DNA from: Actinoplanes sp. SE50/110
GTDB taxonomy: Bacteria > Actinomycetota > Actinomycetes > Mycobacteriales > Micromonosporaceae
Assembly (NCBI RefSeq): GCF_900119315.1
Contig: NZ_LT827010.1
Coordinates: forward strand, 2,637,001-2,701,000
DNA length: 64,000 bases
Direction of reading: 5' to 3'
The translations under genes and the position numbers were made by a program. Positions 25,407-34,364 of the stretch are shown here, piece by piece (within the stretch, counting starts at the first letter, position 1; each line of letters opens with the position of its first letter). Under the pieces are notes generated by a model, which was not told where the DNA came from, made no database searches, and was given only the letters and a program-made list of their open reading frames with translations.

Positions 25407-26251
25407 CCACCTCGACGCTCACCCCACCCGTCACCGCCCCCGGCGCGGCCCCGCGCCGTCGGTTCCGGATCACCGGCGCCAGCCTGATGTTCGGTTACAC
25501 CTGGCTGGTCATCCTCTGGCTGGTCCTGCCCATCTTCGTGATGATCCTGTTCGGGTTCAACAACCCGCACGGCAAGTTCAACCAGACCTGGCAGGGCTTC
25601 ACGGTCAAGTGGTACAAGGACATCTTCGGGCTCGACGAGCTCACCTCGGCGCTGTGGTTGTCGCTGGTCATCGCGGTGATCAGCTCGCTGCTCGCCGCCG
25701 CGGTCGGCACCGGCATCGGGTACGCGCTGGGCCGCTACCAGTTCCGCGGGTCGGGCACGATCAACCTGTTGCTGTTCGCCACCATGGCGTCGCCCGAGCT
25801 GATCATGGGTGCCTCGCTGCTGAGCCTGTTCGTCTCGCTCAACACCGGCCGGGGCGTGGCGACGATCGTGATCGGTCACGTGCTGTTCTCGATCTCGTTC
25901 GTCACCACCGTGGTCCGGGCCCGGGTGATCACCCTGGACCGGTCGATCGAGGAGGCCGCGGCCGACCTCGGCGCCACCGCCTGGACGACGTTCTGGAAGG
26001 TCACCTTCCCGATTCTGTTGCCGGCCATCTTCTCCGGCTTCATGCTCGCCTTCGCGCTGTCCATCGACGACTTCGTGGTCACCAACTTCGTCTCCGGCAG
26101 CGCGACCACGTTCCCCCTGTACATCTGGGGAGCCACCCGGGTCGGCCTGCCCCCGCAGGTCAACGTGATGGGCACGCTGATCTTCGCGGCCGGCGTGCTG
26201 ATCGCGGTCATCGCCAACCTTCGATCAAGATCCACATCAAAACGGGACTGA
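25403..26251 (+). CDS. potC: Polyamine ABC transporter permease (PotC-like)
   Basis: 282-residue MetI-like permease with six membrane segments and the EAA loop SIEEAAADLGATAWTTFWKV. The ATG overlaps the preceding stop. SIDDFVVTNFVSG near the C-terminus is characteristic of PotC. The FAD oxidase gene begins 6 nt after its stop, so uptake and oxidation are encoded together. Confidence 0.88.
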   Translation: MTTSTLTPPVTAPGAAPRRRFRITGASLMFGYTWLVILWLVLPIFVMILFGFNNPHGKFNQTWQGFTVKWYKDIFGLDELTSALWLSLVIAVISSLLAAAVGTGIGYALGRYQFRGSGTINLLLFATMASPELIMGASLLSLFVSLNTGRGVATIVIGHVLFSISFVTTVVRARVITLDRSIEEAAADLGATAWTTFWKVTFPILLPAIFSGFMLAFALSIDDFVVTNFVSGSATTFPLYIWGATRVGLPPQVNVMGTLIFAAGVLIAVIANLRSRSTSKRD

Positions 26252-26257
26252 TATTTT

Positions 26258-27658
26258 ATGGGAGATCCCTTCCATACCCCCCTCGCCGAGGCGATCGGGG
26301 AGCCGTACTGGCTGATGCAGGACGGCGCCCCGGCCCCGGCGGAACCCCTCACGGGTGTCGCACAGGCAGACCTCGCCATCATCGGAGCCGGCTACAGCGG
26401 ACTGTGGACCGCGCTCCTGGCGAAAGAACGAGATCCTGAACGGGATGTGGTAGTCATCGAGGCCGGCACGGCCGGCTGGGCGGCCTCCGGCCGCAACGGC
26501 GGATTCTGCTCCGCCAGTCTCACCCACGGCTTCGACAACGGCATCAGTCGCTTCCCGGCCGAGATGGAGTTGCTCGAACGGCTCGGCCTGGAGAACCTCG
26601 ACGAGATCGAGGCGACGGTCCGGCGGTACGACATCGACTGTGACTGGGAGCGGACCGGAGAGCTGAACGTCGCCACCACCGACTGGCAGCTGCAGGAGCT
26701 TCTGGAGTATTACGACGAGGCCCGGGAGCGCGGGCTCAACGTGCGCAGGTTCGACCGCGACGAGGTGCGGGCGGAGATCGACTCGCCCACCTACCTCGGC
26801 GCGGTGTGGGACGTGGACTCCACCGCGCTGGTCGACCCGGCCCGGCTGGTCTGGGGACTCCGCGAGGCGTGCGCCGAGCTCGGCGTCCGCTTCTACGACA
26901 ACAGCCGGGTGGAGAAGATCAGCGCGAAGCGTGGCGTGCTGCGGCTGCACACCTGGCGGGGCCGGCTCGAGGCGAGACAGGTGGCGCTGGCCACCGGCGC
27001 GCACGGGCAGCTGCTGCGCCGGCTGCGCCACTGGGTCGTGCCGGTCTACGACTACGCGCTGATCACCGAGCCGCTCACCGCGGCGCAGCTGGCCGCGGTC
27101 GGCTGGCGGCAGCGGATGGGGGTCGGCGACTCGGCCAACCAGTTCCACTACTACCGGCTGACCGCGGACAACCGGATCCTGTGGGGCGGGTACGACGCGG
27201 TGTACTACAACGGCGGTCGGATCGCCCCCGAGCGGGACCTGCGCGAGGAGACGTTCCGGCTGCTGGCCGAGCACTTCTACGAGACGTTCCCGCAGCTGGC
27301 CGACGTACGGTTCACGCACAAGTGGGGCGGGATCATCGATACCTGCAGCCGGTTCAGCGCGTTCTTCGGCACCGCGTTCCGCGGCCGGCTGGCGTACGCG
27401 GTGGGTTACACCGGCCTCGGCGTGGGGGCCACCCGGTTCGGCGCGAAGGTGATGCTCGACCTGCTCGGCGGAGAGCAGACGCCGCTGACCCGGTTGAAGA
27501 TGGTGCGCCGCAAGCCGGTGCCGTTCCCGCCCGAGCCGATCCGCTCGTGGGTCATCCAGGTGACCCGGAGGTCGATCGCGCAGGCCGACCGCAACGGCGG
27601 ACGGCGCAACCTGTGGCTGCGCACGTTGGACAGATTCGGGCTGGGCTTCGACTCGTAG
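26258..27658 (+). CDS. FAD-dependent amine oxidoreductase (DAO family), polyamine operon
   Basis: 466-residue flavoprotein. An N-terminal Rossmann motif (ADLAIIGAGYSGLWTALLA) begins near residue 33, followed by the DAO signature AASGRNGGFCSASL and a C-terminal FAD-binding stretch (AYAVGYTGLGVGATRFG). The family includes gamma-glutamylputrescine oxidase and related amine or glycine oxidases. As the last gene of the dehydrogenase-transporter operon it probably oxidises a polyamine or its derivative. No glutamylputrescine synthetase gene lies in the window, so the PuuB reaction is not assured. A terminator follows at 27670. A related oxidase is at 32626-33858. Confidence 0.85.
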   Translation: MGDPFHTPLAEAIGEPYWLMQDGAPAPAEPLTGVAQADLAIIGAGYSGLWTALLAKERDPERDVVVIEAGTAGWAASGRNGGFCSASLTHGFDNGISRFPAEMELLERLGLENLDEIEATVRRYDIDCDWERTGELNVATTDWQLQELLEYYDEARERGLNVRRFDRDEVRAEIDSPTYLGAVWDVDSTALVDPARLVWGLREACAELGVRFYDNSRVEKISAKRGVLRLHTWRGRLEARQVALATGAHGQLLRRLRHWVVPVYDYALITEPLTAAQLAAVGWRQRMGVGDSANQFHYYRLTADNRILWGGYDAVYYNGGRIAPERDLREETFRLLAEHFYETFPQLADVRFTHKWGGIIDTCSRFSAFFGTAFRGRLAYAVGYTGLGVGATRFGAKVMLDLLGGEQTPLTRLKMVRRKPVPFPPEPIRSWVIQVTRRSIAQADRNGGRRNLWLRTLDRFGLGFDS

Positions 27659-27669
27659 TGGATTCTTCG

Positions 27670-27701
27670 GCGCCGGCCCCGGTCCCGGGGTCGGCGCTTT
27701 T
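27670..27701 (+). terminator. Rho-independent terminator after the polyamine import operon
   Basis: A 12-bp stem starting GCGCCGGCCCCG (one G-T wobble), loop GTCC, then TTTT. It begins 11 nt after the oxidase stop and separates it from the aminotransferase gene. Confidence 0.88.
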
Positions 27702-27753
27702 CGGATGCCGGGAGCCCAACGCGGATTCAACGTGGAAATGGTTGCCTGAGGGG

Positions 27754-27770
27754 TTGTGCACCACGGATTC
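27754..27770 (+). promoter_or_regulatory. Shared 17-bp element before the putrescine aminotransferase
   Basis: TTGTGCACCACGGATTC, 15 of 17 bases identical to the minus-strand TTGTTCGCCACGGATTC at 37123-37139. If TTGTGC is a -35 box, CAGGAT lies 17 nt further on as a -10 candidate; in the other copy AAAGAT occupies the same place. It ends 56 nt before the chosen start. Confidence 0.45.
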
Positions 27771-27826
27771 CGTAGGCAGGATCGGTGCCAACAACGGGAA
27801 CGAGTACGGAACTGAGCGTGGGAGAC

Positions 27827-29209
27827 ATGACCGACCGACAGCCTGATGACGTGGACGCACTCTCCGCGACCGCCCGTGACCACCTCTGGATGCACTTCAC
27901 CCGGCTCTCCGCCTACCGGGACGCCCCGGTGCCGGTGATCACCCGCGGTGACGGGTGCTACGTGTGGGACTCCGCCGGCCGGCGCTACCTCGACGGGCTC
28001 TCCGCCCTGTTCGTCGTCCAGACCGGGCACGGCCGCCAGGAGCTCGCCGATGCCGCCGCCAAGCAGGCCGCCGAGCTGGCCTACTTCCCGATCTGGTCGT
28101 ACGCGCACCCCAAGGCGATCGAGCTGGCCGGCCGGCTCGCCGAGATGGCCCCCGGCGACCTGAACCGGGTCTTCTTCACCACCGGTGGCTCCGAGGCCGT
28201 CGAGTCCTCGTGGAAGCTGGCCCGGTCGTACTTCAAGCGGATCGGCAAGCCGCTCAAGACCAAGGTGATCTCCCGCGCGGTGGCGTACCACGGCAGTTCG
28301 ATGGGCGCCCTGTCGATCACCGGCATCCCGCCGTTCAAACAGGACTTCGAGCCGCTGATCCCGAGCACCATGCGGGTGCCGAACACCAACTACTACCGCC
28401 GGCCCGACGAGAACATGACACCCGAGCAGTTCGGCGTCTGGGCCGCCGACCGGATCGCGGAGATGATCGAGTTCGAGGGCCCGGACACGGTCGCCGCGGT
28501 CTACCTGGAGCCGGTGCAGAACGCCGGCGGCTGTTTCCCGCCCCCGCCCGGCTACTTCCAGCGGGTCCGCCAGATCTGCGACCGGTACGACGTGCTGCTC
28601 GTCTCGGACGAGGTGATCTGCGCGTTCGGCCGGCTCGGCGAGTTCTTCGGCGCCGACCGGTACGGGTACCAGCCCGACATCATCACCACCGCCAAGGGCC
28701 TCACCTCCGGGTACGTCCCGCTCGGCGCGATGATCGCCTCGGACCGGCTGGCCGAGCCGTTCCTGGACGGCACCAACTGGTTCGCGCACGGCATCACCTA
28801 CGGCGGCCACCCGGTCGGCGCGGCCGTCGCCCTGGCCAACATCGACATCATGCAGCGGGAGAACCTGAACCGGCACGTCCGGGAGAACAGCCCGCTGTTC
28901 CGGTCCTACCTGGAGAAGCTGCTCGACCTGCCGATCGTCGGCGACGTGCGCGGCGACGGCTACTTCTTCGGCATCGAGATGGTCAAGGACAAGGCGACGA
29001 AGGAGACCTTCACCGCCGAGGAGTCCGAGCGGCTGCTGCGCGGCTTCCTGTCCAGCGCCCTGTTCGAAGCCGGCCTGTACTGCCGCGCCGACGACCGGGG
29101 CGACCCGGTGATCCAGCTGGCGCCGCCGCTGACCGCGACCGAGACCCAGTTCGCCGAGATCGAGCAGATCCTGCGCTCGGTGCTCACCGAGGCGTGGAAC
29201 CGCCTCTGA
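27827..29209 (+). CDS. Class-III aminotransferase, probable putrescine/omega-amine-pyruvate aminotransferase
   Basis: 460-residue PLP enzyme. Conserved parts are DHLWMHFTRLSAY near the N-terminus, VFFTTGGSEAVESSWKLARS, SDEVICAFGRLGEFFG and Schiff-base Lys in TTAKGLTSGYVPLGA. ATG 27827 matches the usual family N-terminus, although GGGAG is only about 2 nt away; in-frame GTG codons at 27785 and 27818 are alternatives. It stands as its own transcription unit between the terminator at 27670 and a hairpin at 29227, sharing a promoter element with the second dehydrogenase operon. Inferred role: conversion of putrescine to 4-aminobutanal. Confidence 0.83.
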   Translation: MTDRQPDDVDALSATARDHLWMHFTRLSAYRDAPVPVITRGDGCYVWDSAGRRYLDGLSALFVVQTGHGRQELADAAAKQAAELAYFPIWSYAHPKAIELAGRLAEMAPGDLNRVFFTTGGSEAVESSWKLARSYFKRIGKPLKTKVISRAVAYHGSSMGALSITGIPPFKQDFEPLIPSTMRVPNTNYYRRPDENMTPEQFGVWAADRIAEMIEFEGPDTVAAVYLEPVQNAGGCFPPPPGYFQRVRQICDRYDVLLVSDEVICAFGRLGEFFGADRYGYQPDIITTAKGLTSGYVPLGAMIASDRLAEPFLDGTNWFAHGITYGGHPVGAAVALANIDIMQRENLNRHVRENSPLFRSYLEKLLDLPIVGDVRGDGYFFGIEMVKDKATKETFTAEESERLLRGFLSSALFEAGLYCRADDRGDPVIQLAPPLTATETQFAEIEQILRSVLTEAWNRL

Positions 29210-29226
29210 CCCACCCCGATCCGTCC

Positions 29227-29256
29227 GGTCCGCCGCCGCGCCGAGGGTGGCGGACC
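29227..29256. terminator. Bidirectional hairpin between convergent genes
   Basis: GGTCCGCC and GGCGGACC form an 8-bp stem with a 14-nt loop between the aminotransferase and the convergent MerR gene. There is no U-tract on either side, so its termination strength is uncertain. Confidence 0.5.
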
Positions 29257-29263
29257 GTCGGCT

Positions 29264-29677
29264 TCACCCGGTGCCGACGCCGGTCCAGAACGTGGCGGCG
29301 GTGCCCTGAGTGACCTGCTCGGCGTAGACGGCGACCTTGTAGTCGATCACCTCGCGGAACTTCTGCAGGCGGCGGATCTGCTCGTCGACCCGCTCCCGGT
29401 GCTCCTGCAGCAACGCCAGGCGCTCGCCCTCGTTGCCGGCGCCGGCCCGGACCAGGTCGGCGAAGCGTTTGATCTCGCTCAACGGCATCCCGGTGCTGCG
29501 CAGGTTGGTGCAGATCTCCAGCCAGCCCTCGTCCTCCTGGTGATACACCCGGCGGCCCGCCGCATCCCGTTCGACCGGCCGGGTCAGCAGACCCGCCCGC
29601 TCGTAGAAACGCAGGGTGTCGATGGTCAGCCCGGTCCGCCGGGCGATCTCCCCGATGCTCAGCCCGCTGTCGGTCAT
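29264..29677 (-). CDS. MerR-family transcriptional regulator
   Basis: 137 residues. An N-terminal winged HTH (SIGEIARRTGLTIDTLRFYE) is followed by the typical second helix pair (ICTNLRSTGMPLSEIKRFADL) and a coiled-coil dimerisation helix (about 85-120). There are no cysteines positioned for metal sensing, so it belongs to the effector-type, SoxR-unlike branch. It starts 9 nt after the stop of the alpha/beta hydrolase gene and is likely in the same operon. Confidence 0.87.
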   Translation of the reverse strand: MTDSGLSIGEIARRTGLTIDTLRFYERAGLLTRPVERDAAGRRVYHQEDEGWLEICTNLRSTGMPLSEIKRFADLVRAGAGNEGERLALLQEHRERVDEQIRRLQKFREVIDYKVAVYAEQVTQGTAATFWTGVGTG

Positions 29678-29686
29678 AGACGCAGC

Positions 29687-30427
29687 CTAATGGGTGACGG
29701 CCCGGTCGCGGTGCCCGCCGGCCGCGCGCAGGGCGGTCGGATCCAGCTCCACCGGCCGGCCGGTGACCGCGGCGGTGTGCACGGCGCGGATCGCGTAGGC
29801 CACCAGATCGGGTTGGACGGTGGGCAGGTAGTGGCCGGAATCGTCGGCGACCACCAGCGGCGCGCCCGCGTCGCGGGCCAGGGCGCGCTGGTGGGCCAGC
29901 CACAGCTCCTCGGCGCCGGGCGGGGCCGGATGCCGCCCGTCCCAGGCGCCCGGGGTGCGGGTCAGCACCAGGGTGGGGACCTTGGGCGAGGCGGCGTACA
30001 GCACCTCGGTCTGGCCGGCCACGATGTCGAGCACCGCGGCGTCCGGGTCGCCGGTCTCCCCGTCCTCCGGCGACTCCAGGCCGGGCAGCAGGTGGAACTG
30101 GGGCATCGAGCCGTCGATGTGGATCAGGCCGGCCACCCGGTGCGGGTGGCGATCGGCCAGCACCCGGGCGATCAGGCTGCCGATCGAATGGGCGGCGACC
30201 ACCACCGGGCCGGGCACCCCGCGGGCGTCGAGCAGAGCGGCCAGCTCGTCGGCGAGCACGCTGTAGGCCACCGGTGGGCGGGGCGCCGGGCGGGGTGGCG
30301 CATCGCCGATCCCGGGACGGTCGTAGGTGACGGTGGTCAGGTCGCCGAGGCGGTCCAGCACGGGCTGCCAGTACCGGCCCGGTTCACCCAGGGCCGCGAT
30401 GAACACGATCGGTAGTTGTGACGTCAC
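29687..30427 (-). CDS. Alpha/beta hydrolase
   Basis: 246-residue hydrolase of unknown substrate. The nucleophile elbow is AAHSIGSLIARV (Ser in HSIGS), with an oxyanion-region motif near the N-terminus (FIAALGEPGRYWQPV) and the catalytic His in DDSGHYLPTVQPD. The GTG start is supported by TACCCT 7 nt upstream and the absence of Shine-Dalgarno, implying a leaderless transcript. A MerR regulator follows in the same operon. Divergent from a response regulator gene. Confidence 0.82.
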   Translation of the reverse strand: MTSQLPIVFIAALGEPGRYWQPVLDRLGDLTTVTYDRPGIGDAPPRPAPRPPVAYSVLADELAALLDARGVPGPVVVAAHSIGSLIARVLADRHPHRVAGLIHIDGSMPQFHLLPGLESPEDGETGDPDAAVLDIVAGQTEVLYAASPKVPTLVLTRTPGAWDGRHPAPPGAEELWLAHQRALARDAGAPLVVADDSGHYLPTVQPDLVAYAIRAVHTAAVTGRPVELDPTALRAAGGHRDRAVTH

Positions 30428-30564
30428 CTGATCGAGGGTATCGATGGTCGCGATGATCCGCTCGGTGGGAACGGGCGGAGCGGCATGCGTACCCGCGAAT
30501 CGGTGGAAAGGTTTCTCCCCCCGGGGTGGGGAGCGGTTTCCGCACCGGGCGGCGCAGCGCTCGA

Positions 30565-30625
30565 TAGGGTGGGCGCGGCAATGCGCGGAAACCTCCCCGG
30601 GCGCGCACCGGTGAGCGCATGCTGA
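30565..30625 (+). promoter_or_regulatory. Possible leader: TAGGGT box and a 14-codon frame before the response regulator
   Basis: TAGGGT (30565-30570) is followed after 10 nt by an ATG opening a 14-codon frame (MRGNLPGRAPVSAC) that stops at 30625, 4 nt before the GTG of the response regulator. The regulator has only a GGAG directly abutting its GTG, so translation by re-initiation from this leader is conceivable. Confidence 0.3.
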
Positions 30626-30629
30626 CGGA

Positions 30630-31025
30630 GTGGCCGTACTGCTGATCGCCGAGGACGACGAGGACATCGCCGCCGTCCTGGTCCGGGTGTGCAAGCGGGC
30701 CGGGCTGACCGTGCTGCGCGCGCCGGACGGGCAGGCCGCCTTCGAGATGGTCGTCGAGAAACACCCGGACGCGGTGCTGACCGACCTCGGCATGCCCCGG
30801 ATGGACGGCTGGGAACTGATCCGCGCGGTCCGGTCGAACCCCGAGGTCGCCGACATCCCGGTCGCCATCCTCAGTGGCCAGCTCACTCCCGGCGACCCGC
30901 GCGCCGCCCACGCCGAGGCCTGCGCGGTGCTTCTCAAACCCTGTCCGAACGAGCGGCTCCTGGCCACCATCCAGGACCTGCTGGCACACGGCCCGCACGC
31001 GCACGCCCAGCGCTGCGCGGTGTGA
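30630..31025 (+). CDS. Single-domain response regulator
   Basis: 131-residue receiver domain with no output domain. Acidic pair EDDED at 8-12, phospho-acceptor Asp52 in LTDLGMPRMDG, Thr/Ser switch in ILSGQ and Lys103 in LLKPC. The GTG start lacks a properly spaced ribosome site. Its TGA overlaps the GTG of the histidine kinase gene (GTGA), so the two are a cognate pair. It probably acts by protein interaction, for example in a phosphorelay. Confidence 0.83.
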   Translation: MAVLLIAEDDEDIAAVLVRVCKRAGLTVLRAPDGQAAFEMVVEKHPDAVLTDLGMPRMDGWELIRAVRSNPEVADIPVAILSGQLTPGDPRAAHAEACAVLLKPCPNERLLATIQDLLAHGPHAHAQRCAV

Positions 31026-32620
31026 CGGTGCAGGGCGTCCCGGACAGCGACGCCTTTCTCGGCGCCCTGCTGGAGAGCCTCACCGTGGGCGTGGTCGCCT
31101 GCGACGCGGACGGCCGGGTGGTGCTGGTCAACCGGACGATCCGCGAGGTCCGCGGCTTCCCGCTGGACGGTCCGGTGCCGGCCGACTACGTGGCGAGCAC
31201 CGAGCGGGTCCTGGCCACCCCCGGCCGGCCGCCGATGACCTGGGAGCGGACCCCGCTGATGCGCGCCCTGCGCGGCGAGCACATCGTCGCCGAGGACGTC
31301 CTGATCCAGTGTCCGGACCAGCCGGTGCGGGTCTTCGCGTGCAGCGCGCAGCCGATCCGCGACGCCGGCGGCGGGGTGCTCGGCGCGGTGGCGATCGGGC
31401 ACGAGGTGACCGCGCTGCACCGGGCGGAACGCTTCCGGGACTGCCACCTCGCCGTCGAACAGGCGCTGAAACGGGCGACCACGGTGCGGGCCGCGGCCCC
31501 CGAGGTGCTGCGCGCGGTGGTGGAGACACTCGGCTGGCCGTGCGCCGAGTTGTTCGTGATCGACGAGGCGGCCTGCGGCGGGCTGCGGGCCGTCGGGCAC
31601 TGGGACACCGGATGCGCCGCACCCGACGACGACTTCTTCGGGCACGTGCCGCGCCGCGGCGAAGGGATCACCGGGCGGGTCTGGGAGACCGGCCGGGCCA
31701 TCTGGGTGTCGGACATCAGCGCCCACCGGGATCTGCGGACCTCGTACGAGCGGGAGCGGGTCGGGATCTGCATCCGCCGCGGCATCCGCACCGTGCTCGC
31801 CGTGCCGGTGCACGACGGTGACACCCTGCTCGGCGTGCTCACCTGTTATGCCGGCGCCCGGGAACGCCACGAGGAACTGCTCACCGTCCTGATGGACGGG
31901 GTGGCCGCGCAGATCGGCGTGTTCGTGGCGCTGCGCCGCGCCGAGGAACTCGCCCGGCAGCTGGCCCGGGCGCAGAACGACTTCGTCGACCTGATCGGGC
32001 ACGAGATGCGCACCCCGCTCACCTCGATCACCGCCAACGCCACCATCCTCGCCGAGGAGGCGGCCGGGCTCGACCACGACGGCCGGCAGATGGCCCGCAC
32101 CATCGCCCGCAACGCCGCCGTGCTGCAACGGATCGCCGAGTCGCTGCTCGACCTGGCCGGCCTCGACGGCGGGCACCTGACCGTGGCGAAACGACCGGTG
32201 GACCTGGCCGCCCTGGTCGGGGACGCGGTGGCGGCCGCGCACGCCCCGATCAGCGCCGACCTGCCCGGCGAACTGCCGGTGCCGGGCGACCCGGACCGGC
32301 TCCGGCAGGCCCTCGACGACCTGTTGGCCAACGCGGTCAAATACAGCCCGCCCGGCGCACCGATCCGGGTCACCCTGTGCGGCGACGAGACCTCCGCCGA
32401 GCTGTGCATCGCCGACACCGGGATCGGCACCCGTGAGGACGAGCGGGACCGGGTCTTCGACCGCTTCTTCCGCGGCAGCAACGTGCGGCACCAGGGGACG
32501 CACGGCAGCGGGTTGGGGCTCAGCCTGGCCCGCTCCATCATCCATCTGCACGGCGGCACCATCCAACTGGCCGCCAACGATCCGAGCGGCACCGTGGTCT
32601 GCGTCCGCCTGCCCCGCTGA
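31022..32620 (+). CDS. PAS-GAF sensor histidine kinase
   Basis: 532 residues, soluble. A PAS domain (about 8-125, ESLTVGVVACDADGRVVLVN) and a GAF domain (about 145-300) precede HisKA with H-box IGHEMRTPLTS (His327) and HATPase with N-box LLANAVKYSPPG, DTGIG and GSGLGLSLA boxes. The start is GTG 31022 overlapping the response-regulator stop; GTG 31028 is equally possible. It converges on the FAD oxidase gene, whose end is 5 bp away. Confidence 0.87.
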   Translation: MTVQGVPDSDAFLGALLESLTVGVVACDADGRVVLVNRTIREVRGFPLDGPVPADYVASTERVLATPGRPPMTWERTPLMRALRGEHIVAEDVLIQCPDQPVRVFACSAQPIRDAGGGVLGAVAIGHEVTALHRAERFRDCHLAVEQALKRATTVRAAAPEVLRAVVETLGWPCAELFVIDEAACGGLRAVGHWDTGCAAPDDDFFGHVPRRGEGITGRVWETGRAIWVSDISAHRDLRTSYERERVGICIRRGIRTVLAVPVHDGDTLLGVLTCYAGARERHEELLTVLMDGVAAQIGVFVALRRAEELARQLARAQNDFVDLIGHEMRTPLTSITANATILAEEAAGLDHDGRQMARTIARNAAVLQRIAESLLDLAGLDGGHLTVAKRPVDLAALVGDAVAAAHAPISADLPGELPVPGDPDRLRQALDDLLANAVKYSPPGAPIRVTLCGDETSAELCIADTGIGTREDERDRVFDRFFRGSNVRHQGTHGSGLGLSLARSIIHLHGGTIQLAANDPSGTVVCVRLPR

Positions 32621-32625
32621 CCGGG

Positions 32626-33858
32626 TCAGCGGTCGAGGACGTCCAGCAGGGCGGTGCCGTGCAGGCCGCCGTTGATGCCGAGCCAGCGCAGCGGCTCCGG
32701 CTCCCAGCGGCGGGACCGGTGGCCGGTCCAGGGGAGCGCGGTCAGCTCGGTGTCGCGGCCCAGGATCAGGTCGGTCAGGGTACGGCCGGCCAGGTTGCTG
32801 GCGGCCACGCCGTCGCCGACGTAGCCGCCGGCCCAGGCGATGCCGTCGTGCAGGCCGACGCCGGGCATCCAGTCGCGGGGGATGCCGAGCGGGCCGCCCC
32901 AGCGGGCGGCGACCGGCACGTCGATGCCGAACAGCTCACCGACCGTGTGCCGCAGTCTGCCGAAGACGGCCGGGACCCGGTCGAACTCGGGGCGGACCCG
33001 GGAACCGAAGTGGTAGGGGGCGCCGCGGCCCCCGAAGGCGAGGCGGTCGTCCGCGGTCCGCTGACCGTAGATGATCATCCGGCGTTCGTCGCTGAACGTC
33101 TCCCGGCGCCGCAGGCCGATCCGGTCCCAGACCTCGGCCGGGAGCGGCTCGGTGGCGATCATCAAAGAGTAGACCGGGGCGAGATCGCGGCGGTGGCCGG
33201 GCAGCTCCGCGGTGTAGCCCTCCAGCGCGCGGACCACGGTGCCGCAGCGCACCCGGCCGCGGTCGGTGCTGACCTCGCCGTCGGTCAGCGTCAGCACCCG
33301 GGTGTCCTCGTGAATGCTGACGCCGAGCCGTTCCACCTCGGCGGCCAGGCCGCGGACCAGTTTGGCCGGATGCAGCGCCGCGCAGTGCTCGCTGTAGACG
33401 CCGCCGAGCACGCCGGTCGCGCCGCAGATCGCCCGGGCGGCCGCCGCGTCCATCGCCCCGGCGCCGGCCCGGCGCAGCTGGCCGGGGGTGCGGATCAGCG
33501 AGATGACCCCGCCCTTGGCGTAGTCGCACGCGATGCCGGTACGGCCGATCTCGTCGACCGCGTCGGCCAGCGCGGCGTGCATGGCCCGGGCGGCGGCCGC
33601 GCCGTACCGCCGGGCCAGTTTCGCCTCGGCGACCGGGAACAGGCCGGACGCCCAGCCCCCGTTGCGGCCGGACGCGCCGAACCCGCAGAACTCCGCCTCC
33701 AGCACCACGATCCGCAGGTCGGGCCGGGCCTTGGCGAGGTAGTACGCGGTCCACAGCCCGGTGTAGCCGCCGCCGGCGATGGCCACGTCGGCGTCCCGGT
33801 CACCGGGCAGGGGTGGGCGCCGCTCGATCGGGCCGAGCGTCTCCAGCCAGAAGCTCAT
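32626..33858 (-). CDS. FAD-dependent amine oxidoreductase (DAO family), GABA operon
   Basis: 410-residue flavoprotein: Rossmann motif ADVAIAGGGYTGLWTAYYLA (about 24-43), DAO signature ASGRNGGWASGLFPV and a C-terminal FAD motif (WAGGYVGDGVAASNLAGRT). It is related to, but shorter than, the oxidase at 26258-27658. It begins 3 nt after the Lrp gene stop and is last in the dehydrogenase-GabT-Lrp operon. Substrate inferred to be a polyamine derivative or amino acid. Confidence 0.84.
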   Translation of the reverse strand: MSFWLETLGPIERRPPLPGDRDADVAIAGGGYTGLWTAYYLAKARPDLRIVVLEAEFCGFGASGRNGGWASGLFPVAEAKLARRYGAAAARAMHAALADAVDEIGRTGIACDYAKGGVISLIRTPGQLRRAGAGAMDAAAARAICGATGVLGGVYSEHCAALHPAKLVRGLAAEVERLGVSIHEDTRVLTLTDGEVSTDRGRVRCGTVVRALEGYTAELPGHRRDLAPVYSLMIATEPLPAEVWDRIGLRRRETFSDERRMIIYGQRTADDRLAFGGRGAPYHFGSRVRPEFDRVPAVFGRLRHTVGELFGIDVPVAARWGGPLGIPRDWMPGVGLHDGIAWAGGYVGDGVAASNLAGRTLTDLILGRDTELTALPWTGHRSRRWEPEPLRWLGINGGLHGTALLDVLDR

Positions 33859-33861
33859 GGT

Positions 33862-34317
33862 TTATCTGGTTCCCCAGGCGTAGGTCTGTTTGGCGAGCTT
33901 GAGATACATGAAGGTGTCGGCGGCGGTCACCCCGTCGATCACCCGCACCTTCTCGTTGAGCAGGTCGAGCAGGTGCTCGTCGTCGGTGCAGACCAGCTCG
34001 ACCAGCAGGTCGTAGCGGCCGGCGCAGATCACCACGTAGTCCACCTCGGGGATGGCGGCCAGCCTGTCGGCGATCTCCCGCAGGTCGCCGTTGACCCGCA
34101 GGCCGACCATCGCCTGCCGGGCGAAGCCCAGCGTGAGCGGGTCGGTCACCGCGACGATCTGCATCAGCCCGTTGTCCAGGAGCCGCTGCACGCGCTGGCG
34201 CACCGCGGCCTCGGACAGGCCGATCGTCTTGGCGAGCGTGGCGTACGACATCCGTCCGTCGCGCTGCAGGTGATCGATGATCTGCTTGTTGATCTCGTCC
34301 AGGCCCGTGTCACTCAC
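33862..34317 (-). CDS. Lrp/AsnC-family transcriptional regulator
   Basis: 151 residues. An N-terminal HTH (MSYATLAKTIGLSEAAVRQRV) is joined to the RAM ligand-binding domain (about 65-140, DYVVICAGRYDLLVELVC). The GTG start has AGGA about 13-16 nt upstream. It is embedded in the operon of aminobutyraldehyde dehydrogenase, GabT and FAD oxidase, and 47 nt with a CTTTCCT/AGGAAAG inverted repeat separate it from gabT. It is the obvious candidate regulator of the polyamine and GABA genes, with an amino acid or amine effector. Confidence 0.88.
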   Translation of the reverse strand: MSDTGLDEINKQIIDHLQRDGRMSYATLAKTIGLSEAAVRQRVQRLLDNGLMQIVAVTDPLTLGFARQAMVGLRVNGDLREIADRLAAIPEVDYVVICAGRYDLLVELVCTDDEHLLDLLNEKVRVIDGVTAADTFMYLKLAKQTYAWGTR

Positions 34318-34364
34318 GGCGAGATTCTTTCCTGTGAGGACGTGCTCGGGCAAAGGAAAGCCCC

